DNA of 64,000 nt from Mesodorylaimus sp. YZB2_4 (taxonomy: Eukaryota > Nematoda > Enoplea > Dorylaimida > Dorylaimidae): positions 558,001 to 622,000 of the forward strand of contig JASANH010000220.1 in assembly GCA_030248295.1 (NCBI GenBank), read 5' to 3'. The notes beneath the pieces were generated by a model. That model was not told the DNA's origin. It ran no database searches and saw nothing but the letters and a program-made list of their open reading frames with translations. The position numbers were made by a program, and so were the translations under genes. This document shows, in pieces, positions 1 to 11,600 of the stretch. Each line of letters begins with the position of its first letter. Position 1 is the stretch's first letter.

Positions 1-2608
1 GCTTTGCTCAGGATCACGCGCAGAGTCTTAATGAGTTAATTTATGTTCATTAAGATCTCGTGATGAGCAAATTGGTCATGCGCCCATCGGTCGGCCCGTA
101 TGTTTGTCTGTCGTGTTATTTTAACCACGGCAAATACTGTACATGGGCAAAATAGGTTTACAGTAGTCGCGCGCATGAAATACTCTGGTCTAAAATAAGG
201 CTATCCTTCAGTTTGACAGTTCGTTTCGTTTTGGACCATGTTTTTAAATTTGAGCTGATAATTTACGAATATAACAAAGGTGACACAGAGAAATTGTAGG
301 CATGTGAGAGAAAGTTGACAAAAATGGCGAGGCGGGAAAAACTGTCACGTTGTAACTCCATGGAATTGAAGGGGCATAATAGAATTCTCATGTGATAGCT
401 CGAGTGAGAGTATTGAATAGGTTAGATTCAATCACTTTCCAATATCGACTCGATTGTATAAGTTTTCCAATAATTGTATCATACCTTTCCAAAAGTAGGA
501 ATGTTCGAGCAAGGGCCTAAGTTGGTTATCATCTCCTTATTTCTTAGTTTGAAATTAGAAACTCGTGTTTTTCTGAGACTGATAAGTTTACTCGTTGAGA
601 CTACTGTAAGAATATTGAAGCTTCTCGTTGTCTTCACTGAGATTCTGTCGTGATTTCGTACTCGTCCAGCTTGATCGATTGGAATCTTCTTGACTAGTCG
701 GACTAGTAAGTTGTAGAAAAACTGTTCCAGACCGGATACGAAAGACAATAGTCATGTGTTATGAAACAAAAAAGGAATAAGATTTCTTGAAAAAGAGCAA
801 GGCAAGATGTCTTCCGCGTACTTCGTAACATTGGAAAGAACCGTGTTGGTGGACCAAGTTTGAGTGGAAGTCAGTTATGTGCGTCAGCTGTGATGTTGGC
901 AGTTGTTCTCGAGAAGTCAAGGAATCGGCGAGTTTAAATCGAGTGCTGTATTATCAAGTTGAAGGTTGGGTTGGTTTTTGGAGGGATGGTTGTGTGATGA
1001 GGTGTTATGTTGACTTTGAGGCAATAGGCTTACTACGGACGTCATTATTCCAGGAAAGAATGGGAGATGCAGGTTTTTTAAAGTTTAAGAGTGTTATTTT
1101 TGTTCGAGGACTTCATCAGGCACTTTTCGTGTTTTGCGTCATGCGTGTAATTGAGTGACGTTTTCGGGTTACGCCTTTTGACTTGACTTTGGAAACTTAT
1201 CCGAGCCGATAGTGTCTTCAATGTGCCAGAGGAATAGACGACAGGAGAAAGCTGACATCTCAATACTTTGAAGGTTTTGTAACAAAAAATGGAGTTTTGA
1301 GATTCAAGAAGTTAGGACTGTGCTGACGTTAAAGGCGAGGAGCAGGGGCGAAACAATGGCAGATATGTACCTCGTTTATGTCACCACAACACCAGGCCAG
1401 GACTGTGCGTTGGATAGAGGCTGCGAGATAGCAAATATTGAGGCAAATGCATGAGCAGTTGATTCGTAACCAGTGCGAGAATGAGTGTGGGGCGGTGCTG
1501 TATATCAAGTTCATCAGAGCATGATTCCTACATTCAGTGCAGCATGAGGGCGGAAATGGACTCATCACTATGCTGGTGGGGTATGAGGATTTGAGGGGCA
1601 GTGCACGTGCTGGTGGTCGTGACCAGTCATCGCTAGCAGAGCAGAGATCAACAGCACATGCGAGGGGTGGGAAGAGAACCTGAATTTAGGCAGGGCCCCA
1701 GTGGAGGTTTCGCAATCGCCTAAGATATGTCCTCAATATTAGGACACCCTGAGTCTTATACTAAATCATTTTGATTTGATCTTCCAACTTTAGGACATGT
1801 CCTAGCTGATAGATTGCCTTGCCTGAGCGGCCATTTCCACTGTTGCGGTAGCCGAAATCGCATCCTACAGCACATCATAAACCCAGATTCAGGACAACTG
1901 AATTACTGTGATGTACATAGAGCCACCACCATAGCTCTTGCGGCCACGGTGATGCAGCGGTTCGACATTCGTCTCTCCGTATTGCTTGGGAGCGAGGACT
2001 CGTTCCGGGTTCGATCCGTGGTGACGGAGGTTGATTTGCGAACCATGAACCCTCGCTGACCTTGCACGCCAGGCCGTGGGTGACTCACCCGGTACCCTAG
2101 AGGTGCTCCGAGTGGAGAGACGGGAGGAGACAGTCTCAGCTATCGAACACGGACAGGGTTCAAAGTCCACCCGTCATCGTCCGAGGAAGTCGATGCCGCG
2201 CCCAGGTTGCCCTCGTATGGAGGTGCGCTGGTCCCCGCACAGCCTTGCTTATAAGGTTTGACTGCTGGACAAATATAGGCAAAAACGGGCTTCGGCCCAC
2301 AAAGATTCACAAAACCCACCACAGCTCATGCCCAACCAGCATAGTGATGAGTCTGTTCCATGCTTCCCTACCCCACAGCCGTTTCTGCCCACGTGTTGCG
2401 CGTACTATCGGGATGTTTTAAGATTTCATGCCAGTCTTAATTGGTTGGGAAAATGACCGTGGAGCAATCAGGTTAGGCTGTCCCGAATAGTCCTTCTTAC
2501 ATTAGATCATGGTGCTATGGCTGCTGTAAATTTGGGTGATTGTGAAGTGGCCCCTGCATAGTGGACGGTCTCTCAGCGTCTCAGCGAAATGTTCTCCTCG
2601 TTTTCTAG
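1..2608. other. Upstream or first-intron sequence with no supported exon
   Basis: This stretch precedes the first recognisable exon of the MAP kinase phosphatase at 2609. That exon starts mid-domain after a TTTTCTAG acceptor, so at least one 5' exon is missing and could lie here or left of the window. I looked for an open frame ending in a GT donor in phase 0 with rhodanese-domain similarity and found none convincing. Short open frames on both strands overlap each other and look like chance. The only structured item is a tRNA-derived SINE at about 1941-2110. Confidence 0.5.
1941..2110 (+). repeat. tRNA-derived SINE, copy A
   Basis: A tRNA-like head has a box A-like stretch around 1951-1963 (GATGCAGCGGTTCGA) and a good box B around 2006-2018 (GGGTTCGATCC). 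It is followed by a tail containing CTTGCACGCCAGGCCGTGGG and GACTCACCCGG. The same order (tRNA-like head, GGGTTCRA box B, then CTTGCACGC and GGGCGACTC) recurs at 20398-20565, which supports a dispersed pol III-derived family rather than a lone tRNA relic. The two copies are clearly diverged, so both look old. Limits are approximate and no target-site duplication was identified. Confidence 0.5.
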
Positions 2609-5600
2609 CTCATCATCGTCGATTGTCGGCGGTTTTTGGACTACAACACATCGCATATCAAAAATGCCGTCAATGTATGTTGCTCAAAGCTGATCCGCAA
2701 GCGCCTACAGGAAAATAAGGTGAGTTGTGCCCGCGTACTGTACCCGTGCCATTGGTCATGCGCCCGTGTATGAACAGGAAGTTATTCAGGTCGTAATAAC
2801 ATGCTAGCAGCAGGTCATTAGGTATGACGGCCAATGTCGTCATGATGGGTGACGAGAGAAGGGCGAGAGGTGATTGGCTGAGGAAGTGAACGATGTGCTA
2901 ATTTGCAGGGGAGTACTGTAAGATGATGACTGAGACGCCTATTGGTCATATCATATTTTATCCATACCACTCGAGGGCTAAGAAACACACAAATCATTTT
3001 TTATCACGCAATCATTTTTTACCCAGGCGGGAGTTGAACCCTCCCTTGTAAGTGCACCCCCAGCGTGTGAGGCAGACGCCTTAACCGCTAGTCCACGACC
3101 CGGGCCCTTGTTGGTCTAACAGACGTGTAAGAACAGAGGACTATGAATTTGATTGCTAGAGGAGAATGATGTGAGCTTACTTTCAGATGTCAATTTTGGA
3201 CATCTTGCGACCGAGTGTGGTAGAAGCGGGTGGTGAATTGGCGGCCGGAGATCAAATCGACGAGTGCGGAACGAAATTTGATGGACAGAAATCTTTAGAC
3301 GTTGTTCTGTACTCTGATCAGTGCGGAATGCTGGCCGACTCTCGTCCGAATCGTACTGGTGTGCGCAAATGCATCGATGACGTATCATTTCTAGCGATTC
3401 TAATGGAGAAATTGAGCGCCAGTTCTCAATTTCAAAGCGTTCGAATGTTGAAAGGTAAGAAAATGGGTTTTGTCGGACGGAGTGGTATGGCGGACTGGTT
3501 GGAATCATAGGAAGGGAGGAATCTGGTACATTGGTGGGGTAGAGAAGATTGGTCGATCATTCACTTTTATGTCCCAGTAACCGATGCCGATTCGATCGGT
3601 TCTCGGACGGTAGTGACGCATTGAAATGATGGAGGGAGGTAGATTTTAATTACAAATAGGCGGTCGATTGATGAATGGATGCAGGAAATCCTGAAAAGGC
3701 GTCATTGGCGTTTCTTGGTTCCATGTTGGAGATTGATAAAAAGGCGCAACAAGAAGGCCGTTGGCAGCCCGACTAGACGATTCGGAATGGCTAATCGGCT
3801 GTGAATGATGGCCACCGCAATAGGCTTTATTTATGGGCGTTATGATGGGTGAATCACGAAATGGTTTCGGAATCGAGATACAGGCTGATACGGGATAAGT
3901 GGCAGGGCGGGCTGGCACTGTATGCTCAGGGCATTGCGAGTGAACTGATCGTGAGTGAGGGAGTTTGTAGAAAGTTTCAGCATAGGAAGTGGAGGTGACG
4001 CGAGGTCGGATGGTGGCATGTGATAGTTGTACTCCGGAATGGGGTGCTTGCTGCTTCGATTTCGGGCCAAGCGGAGACTTCGGAGGTGGGCTATTAAATG
4101 AGAGACGTGATTAGTGGATGACCATGGAAAGTGGCATACTAATTTTGGCGGCACAAGGGTGGGAAGAATTTGGGTTTTGCGGGTGGTGAGTCATTTTGGT
4201 CCAAGGTCACGTCGTCCATCAATTGTCTCGGTTCTTTTGTGGTGGATGATGTGTGGTTCCCCACTGGCCGTTGGCAACCTGCTCTCGACGAGACGCGTGG
4301 CTTCGATGTTTCCAAATGGGCAGCTGGACTCGCATATGTCATTTTGAGTCATCGGCCAATAGCCGGTCGGTGATAAACGGTTGCCTGAGCTTTATTGTTT
4401 TGGCGTTCTGTCATCACCTCGTCCATCGTCCAAATGGACCATGTCCGAGTGAGGGGTGAGTCATTTCCTCCTTTCCCTATCCCTTTTGCACCTGGCTTTG
4501 TAAATCTGCTTTTATGCTAGTGCTCATCGGGGCGGACGTCTTCTAGTATCGGTTCCGTTTCCTGGGCCAGCAAAACGAAATGAAATGCCGAACGTTTTAA
4601 TTGCCGCTTTAATAACGAAACGCAGAAAGCAATGTTGGTCGGGGTCGGGCTGGGTTTTTGGTTGTGGTTGGTTGGGGCTTGGTTGTCAAATCGGACATCT
4701 CATCCGTAATGGATGAAGGAGGTGAATCACGAGTCTTTTGACAGCAGGCCGTATTTTGGACGTTTGCTTATAATAGGCGTTGAAAGGAAGGATTATTTCG
4801 TCACTGTTTTTTTGACGCTCGAGCGCCGATCGGGCGAAAATAGGGCGTAAAGGATAAGCAATGGACGAGTCAAGGCATTTGTTGTGTCTGAAAATGTTTG
4901 ATCAAAAGCATTTGCACAGCTCTACGAAATGATGATTTGTCAAATAGGGGTGCGTACAAGAAAGAGTGAACAAGGTGTTTCGTCACGCATTCTAACCCTA
5001 TTCGTCAGAGCTGGCGCGAAATTCTTGGCCTCTTCCTACACGTTTTTTGGTGGCCAGATGGGGAGAGTGACTCGTTCGGATGACCTCTCGTTGCCGGAAT
5101 CGATGATTTAGCACTTGTTGGAATGTACTCGCAGTGACCAATACGAGTGAATCAACTATGCGCACTAAAGTGGAATCGACTGGTCCTAAGTTACGTGACT
5201 TGTTGGGGGGCTAGGGTTCCTCTAGGAAACGTCCGTGTTGATAAGGTTGTTGCTAGCTTTGGTTCCCGGGACTCGTGACGATGCGCTATGAATCATTTGT
5301 GCTCGTCTAAATTACGTTTGCTGGAATAGGCTGGGCTGCGGCGGGCGGGCCTATATATGTCTAGTCTATATTCACACGCGTGTGCACGCGATGCGTCATC
5401 GGTTTTTATAGCGGCAGCTGACGCATTCTCGAGCGCGTCGTGACGCCGCCTCTGGTGAACTGGGCAGGCCAGCCCAGTGCGAAACTGGAAACAGGAGGAG
5501 AACGGTAGGTCTGAAGGACTCGCAATCCAGTTTGGAGAAGAACGAATTTGACTTGAAACATTGGTATTCAACCGAGTGTTATCTTTTGCGACCTAAACGA

Positions 5601-8600
5601 AATTGGTGATTGAAAGATAACGTTCGTTGATGTTGTGACGAGAGAATATCGTTGGAGGGAGGCGATGCTATTGTGCCTTGATAAGACGAGCAACAATCGG
5701 CTTTGATCATTCGTTTAAAAACGGACTAATAGTCGAATTACGAGATCGTCAAAACGATCGTTTTTTGGTTGGTAGTCGTAATAAAAGGCAGCAATCACGG
5801 CGTCTGCTATCGTAGTCGAGCTGCAGAATCGGCCGACAGTGTTGTTGGGGAAACGGAGACGAGAAGACGATACATTGGCGAATACGAGGCCAGTGCAGCG
5901 CCCTTGTGGATTCACGAAAGACATGATGGCCAAGAATTCAGTCATGATGCGAAATCGAGCTCAATTATTGATTGTTATACCAGAAAGGGAAGAAGCCCCG
6001 TTTGGGCATCAAGGTAGGCTTGTTGACCGATTGCTGCATTCTTGCGTGGCACGCCTCGGCCTGAGTTGATTTGTAAGTTTTTGGTGCAAAGTCCTTGGTT
6101 TAGATAATGAGAAAAGGTTTCGACTTTGAGAACTAGTTCGGAAGGTTTTTCATTTATCTTCTTTACTGAATCCGCGGTCGGGAAATGCAGACGCATTCCT
6201 TGCGAACTCGTAATAATTTTGCAGGCATAGGCCTTGGGACGGAGTGATGCCATGGACTGGTTTGCTAGTAGGTCTTTGCTTAGGAGGTACTTGCGTCACA
6301 GGTGGTGTAATAGACTGGCGATGGCTTGAACTAGTCGCCATTTACGAGTGTCTCTTAAAAGGTACACTGGTGCTAAAAGTTTAGTTCCGGCTTAATGGAT
6401 ATTTCCAAGTCTGCTTGGTACTATTTTGGGAATCGATGATTAGTTGGATCTTAGGCTTGCCAATGTGTCATGTTTTAATTTGGACCAATGTGATTGGCTG
6501 GAGTGTTTGTTGAGATTGCGAGGTGACGAGGGACGTGAGTTGAGTGTGAAGGCAGTCACGATAAGCTGGTGGATGTAAGATGAATGTGATAACGTTTATC
6601 ACAATCTAGGCGGGCTGAATGTGACAGCAGGGTGCTGTCAGGGTGTTTTCATCGGAATGAAAGGCCTTGACGTAAGTAGTGATAAAGGCTTTCAACGCGC
6701 TGGTGATAAGCGGGATAAAAGACTCGTGATGAGTCTAAGTCAAAATGAACTGCCTTCAATGAAGAAGTATCTTCGAGAGAGTGGGAACATTTTTTGGAAA
6801 ACAAGCAAACAGCCCCTTTTTGTTTTCTCTAAATAATAGGCGTTGCGTAACAGGGATGACAAAGTGAGTTGGTGTGTGGCATTGGATCCTGACGATTGCA
6901 AGAGACACGCGGTGCCAGGCGCTTGGAAACTTTTTGTGTGTATCTCTTCGTTGAAATAACGCTTCTGAGAAAAGGATTTGTTTGATTTGGGAATGATGAC
7001 GCAACGTCTCCGAGAAAGAGGCGTCTGCTTTTCTTTGGTTGGCGTTCCTTGAACGAAATTGCGAGGATGGTGTAGGATGTAAGCATACATGGTTTTGACG
7101 TAAGCATAGATCCGGTCTGATGTGGAGTTCTTAGGGCAGGACAAGATGACGCGCGGTTGCACTGAGTGGCTGCAGGTCGTGGGAGAGGTATTGATCGGGA
7201 AAGTGGGAAATGTCGGGTAATTGGAAAGGATATCAGACATGGCTTGGTGGACTGTCAGGAGTAGAGTGTGTGGACTCGATTGGATGTGCTGCTAGCACGT
7301 GACTCATTCGGCTAATGGGCATGTATGAGTTGGGCGGATGAAGTGGAACGTCTTTAACGAGCGAGGCCGACAGACCTCTGCTCCGAGGGCGCGAGATGGT
7401 TTGCCGCCCAGTCCATTCTAAGAATGGTATCTCGGACGAGGACGAAGGGGCATCGATTTTTTTCAGATGCCCGTAGTGATGGCGCATTTCCAGCCTGGCA
7501 GCCGGGTGGAAATATTTTTGCTTTAGACGAACACGGAAAGGCGGTCATAGCGTAGGTCTGGCCATCGTTCGTTCCTTTGCATGGGCATTCAGCAGGGCGC
7601 CCTGGTGGTTGCCGAGGAGCGATAGCGCTTAGCCGGGGCCATTTTCCATCTTCGGAACAGTTGGTCGATATCAAAGCGGCGGTGCGATAGGCGTATTGGG
7701 CAAGTATGAACATAGGCCGCTTATTCACGCCAGGACGCTCGGAGAAGTCCGTAGGCTGCTTGGTGCTTGTATGGAAGGTGTGACCGAATTGAGGCATAAC
7801 TACTGGTCGTCTCCCTCGGCCATTCGATATCGTATGGAAGGTGGAGGCTGCTCTCGTCATGAATTACTCACGGAATATTGAACTTGTGCCGAGACCCCCG
7901 CCAGTGGTCGGCCAAGGGTTTTACTTGTGATAACATTGGAACGGGAGGCAGCCTTCGAGGAAACTTTGCTGCTTGGCCGCTTCGGACTTGTACTCTAACA
8001 TTGGATGACGCACGAGCGTTCTTCGGTTCGATTTTTAATACTAGAACGGCTTCTATCATACTCGCCTCGTCGCCATCAGACTAGGTTTCTTGGGCGACGG
8101 CGAGCAGGCAAACTGACCGACCCGCTACGGGCAAAGAAGGCTCGGCGAGTCCCGCACGTTGTTGGCACGTTGACCATGTAGCCCCCCAATTGGCCCCCGT
8201 ACTGACACCTGGTTTGTGCGAGGCCAGTTTGGAAGCCGGAGAATATGAAACGAGACGATACCAGATTGTCGCTGAGATTGGATGATGGACTGCCGCCGCG
8301 AAAGAAGTTGCAGCGACCTGGTAAGCTGTGGTGGCCGTCAGGCAGGTTATGCCAGTCGCCACCTTATTTGGTTTAGATGACGAAGGCGCGAGGTACCTCA
8401 GTGGTCTTTTTTGTGCGAGTACAGACGGCAGGTGCAGGGTTGAATGTGGTCAGAGCCGACTGGCTGATTCATCGGAGAGGCACGATTGGAAAGAAAAAAT
8501 TCCTTTCCTCATAGCGAGAGGGAGACGGCGTGTCGTTATTCGATTTAGTGGCGAGGAGAATGTGTTTGGAATCGCGCCCAACAGAGCCGGGCCGTTTTGG

Positions 8601-11600
8601 CTAACGGCCCGTAATAGCCTTAGTGGTATATGCTTGGGGGCGTGGGATGACGAATAGTCGTTTGGCATTTTATGCTGGTTTGTCGGGACTAAGTGACAAC
8701 TATAGAGCAGTATTTACTTCTTATGAACACCCAGTTTCAATGAATAGTCAGGTATGCTAGGTGCAATAAAACAGCTGTCACGCGCCGCCGAGTGGAGGCG
8801 GAGTGTGTAAGGCAAGCAGTGTTGGAACCAGTGTCTACCAGTCGTGCTCGTGGCGTGTTGGTCGCGGAATTTGTGCTGAATGGAAGTTGTCCTTGATTGA
8901 AGGCACGGATTTTATGGGGTAAGGAGGGGACGGTCAGGGATCTGCGTCCCGACACAACGCTGTCGATGGTTGTTTCCGTTTTTGAGTACAGCAAAAGTGT
9001 TGGGTGAGGAAGCGCGCTGTGGGTATCTCATAAACGCATTAGTCGTTGTGCCGTCGTGCGGGAGACGTCTGGGAAGTATGTGAATGGTCAGGTATAGTGG
9101 GGACGTGTATGCGGAGTGGTTGTCAGGAGAATGAATCATCGTCGAGCAGGCGGAGTGTTGTTGGAGGGGACGGGCTGTCGCTGAGCGATTACTGCTCGCG
9201 CATAGGCAGTGTGTCAGCAAGGGTGAGTTGTGTCGATATGCGGCTGCCTCTTCAACGACGGGACTGGCTGCAAAGAGCGACTGGCAGTTGTAGACGAGAG
9301 AAAAAGGGCGCGCAGAGTCGTGCCGTGGCCGTGACGTATGGCGGTGTAGCCAGTATGCAAAGTTGAATATAGTAGTGCCGTGCGGGGCGATGAGTACTGT
9401 CTGATGACGGTATGGTCGGTGAAACGTGGCATTCACTCGCTGAATATTCTTCATGATAAGGAAAATAGAGTGAGTGACTAGTCAGCCATGGTTTGGGTTC
9501 CTCGCTGATTTGGGTGTATGAGACAGAGTGCCTCATAGAGTAGTTGCCTAGGTTGGTGCTGTGCTCATCCGTAACGTGCCATCTGGTGTCAGGTATCGGC
9601 CGCGATAGTAGTTGGCCGTTATCGCATCGATGCTACTGCTGGTTTGATGACTCAGGTGCGTACGGAATAAGCAAGCTCAAGTCGGCAGACTGGTTAGAGT
9701 TAAGTTGATGGTTGGCGTGGCGTGATTGACTAAAAAAAGAAAATCTACAGAAACTGTTGAACTTGGCTAGTGCATTTTTAATGGGCAGGTGCGTGCGCTT
9801 AGTGGCTTGAAAATTTAGGTCGTTAGCGTTGTACTGACAGTGTACTAAAAGTTTTTTGCGATTGGAGTTAACGCGTTTAGAGCTGCGAATATTGTCCTAA
9901 TAAAATGCGATTAGGTATTTAGGAATAGGCTAGCCCGAAGAGGTCGTGTGATCGTGATCAGAAGGATTCCCACTGAGCCAGCACGTCCCGTTTCTCCTCG
10001 ACGTGGTTGTCATGAATGTTATAAATTTTAACCGCCAGGGAAAATGTGCGTGGGAGAAGGGGATGGGGAACATTCGCTTTCTTCGGTATGCATTCTTTAT
10101 TGAACGAGCTGTAGTTGGTAAGTGGGGATGGGCATGTACCTATGTACATATTAGATGCATATTGGTCAGCTTACAGGCGGGTATCTGATTTAGGACGAGT
10201 GGTTGCGCTGGAACTTGAAAAGATCAATTTCCCGAAACAGCCCAAAGGAAAGCTTCTTTGAGCTTTTATGGAGTGGGACAGGGTGCGTTTCGAATGGCGT
10301 AGATGCGAATCATTGAAAGATGGTAATCGGCTCGGCGCAGCTAATGGCAACTAGAGTGGGCTAAACTTACGATCTAGTATACTCGAAGAGGGCTTACGGG
10401 ATCGGTGGTGGGGCGAGTGTTGGAACGAACCATGTTGTCCGTGGGGTGGACTGGGGAGACGGTTAATCTTGTTAATTAATCAGAGTGTGTAATGAGGGCT
10501 ATCGGAGGGTGGATGCGCTCACCTGCAACACTGGTAATTCGAGCATCCGTTAGCAAATAGGTTGCGAAGCGTTGGTGCATTGGTCGATTGTGTAGTGAAT
10601 AGCGGGAGAGCGGGCACCAGTCCCACCATTTGTTGGACGACAACAAGACGGGATGGTATGAGTCACGCGCGTCGTCCAGTTCCTGTTTACGCCTCTGCTG
10701 TGCGAATTTGTGACCGTGCAATGTCTGGACTGGAAACGAAATTTAGGGAAAAGGGTTCATCGCCGATTGTGGACGTACCTGTGTGTGTGAGGCGTGTGGT
10801 CTACAACACACCGTTGGGTGAGCAATCGTGGTCGCTTTGTAATCGTTTAGACAGGGTAAACAAACATGGCCGCACCAGAAGTCATAGCCTGCTCTGAATG
10901 TGCCGAGTCATCGATGCGTAAGCATTTGGTGTGCTGGCCTGGGCCTTGCTACGTGTCGAGGACTGTGTTAGATTAATCGAGGCAAACGCGTGAACACGTG
11001 GATTGTACGGGGCAGCTGAGATAAGGCGTGAGTGTGTCACGTGCTGAGTACTTGAGGTCATGAAAATAGCGTTGGTTGGACGGACCCGATTAGGGCCTAG
11101 CAATGCAGGCCGGTTGCGAGGATGAGTAATCAGGACCAGTCCGTCCGCCATTGTGGTTGGCCTTGTATGAATAAAGTTATTTACATTGGGTGTTTTCTCA
11201 TTTTGCAGGCGGCTTCGTTGACTTTCAAGCCCGTTATCCGGAGTTGTGCGAAGGGGCGGCTTCTGGATTGGGCGGCATGGGATCGCCGGCTGGTCGCTCA
11301 GCGAGCGGGGCGGGCGGATTGGGTGTGGCCAGTAAACTGACGTTGACTAGCCTCTCGCAACCCTGCCTGCCAGTCAGCAACCAGGGACCAACCAAAATAT
11401 TGCCCTTCCTCTATTTGGGATCGCAGCAGGATGCCATGGACCAAGACACGTTGGCGGTAAGTGGACTCGGATAGTCTGGGGGGTGCACCCGTCTCATGAT
11501 GACCCCTTGTGTTACAGAAGTACGGTATTGATTACATATTGAACATGAGTGTCGGCTGCCCGAAACCGGATTTCGTACAAGATGAACACTTTATGCGTAT

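Noticed and set aside
7354..7860. A 168-codon minus-strand open frame inside the giant intron
   Set aside because: No domain, no start or splice support, and equally long frames overlap it on the other strand; it looks like chance in a stop-poor stretch.
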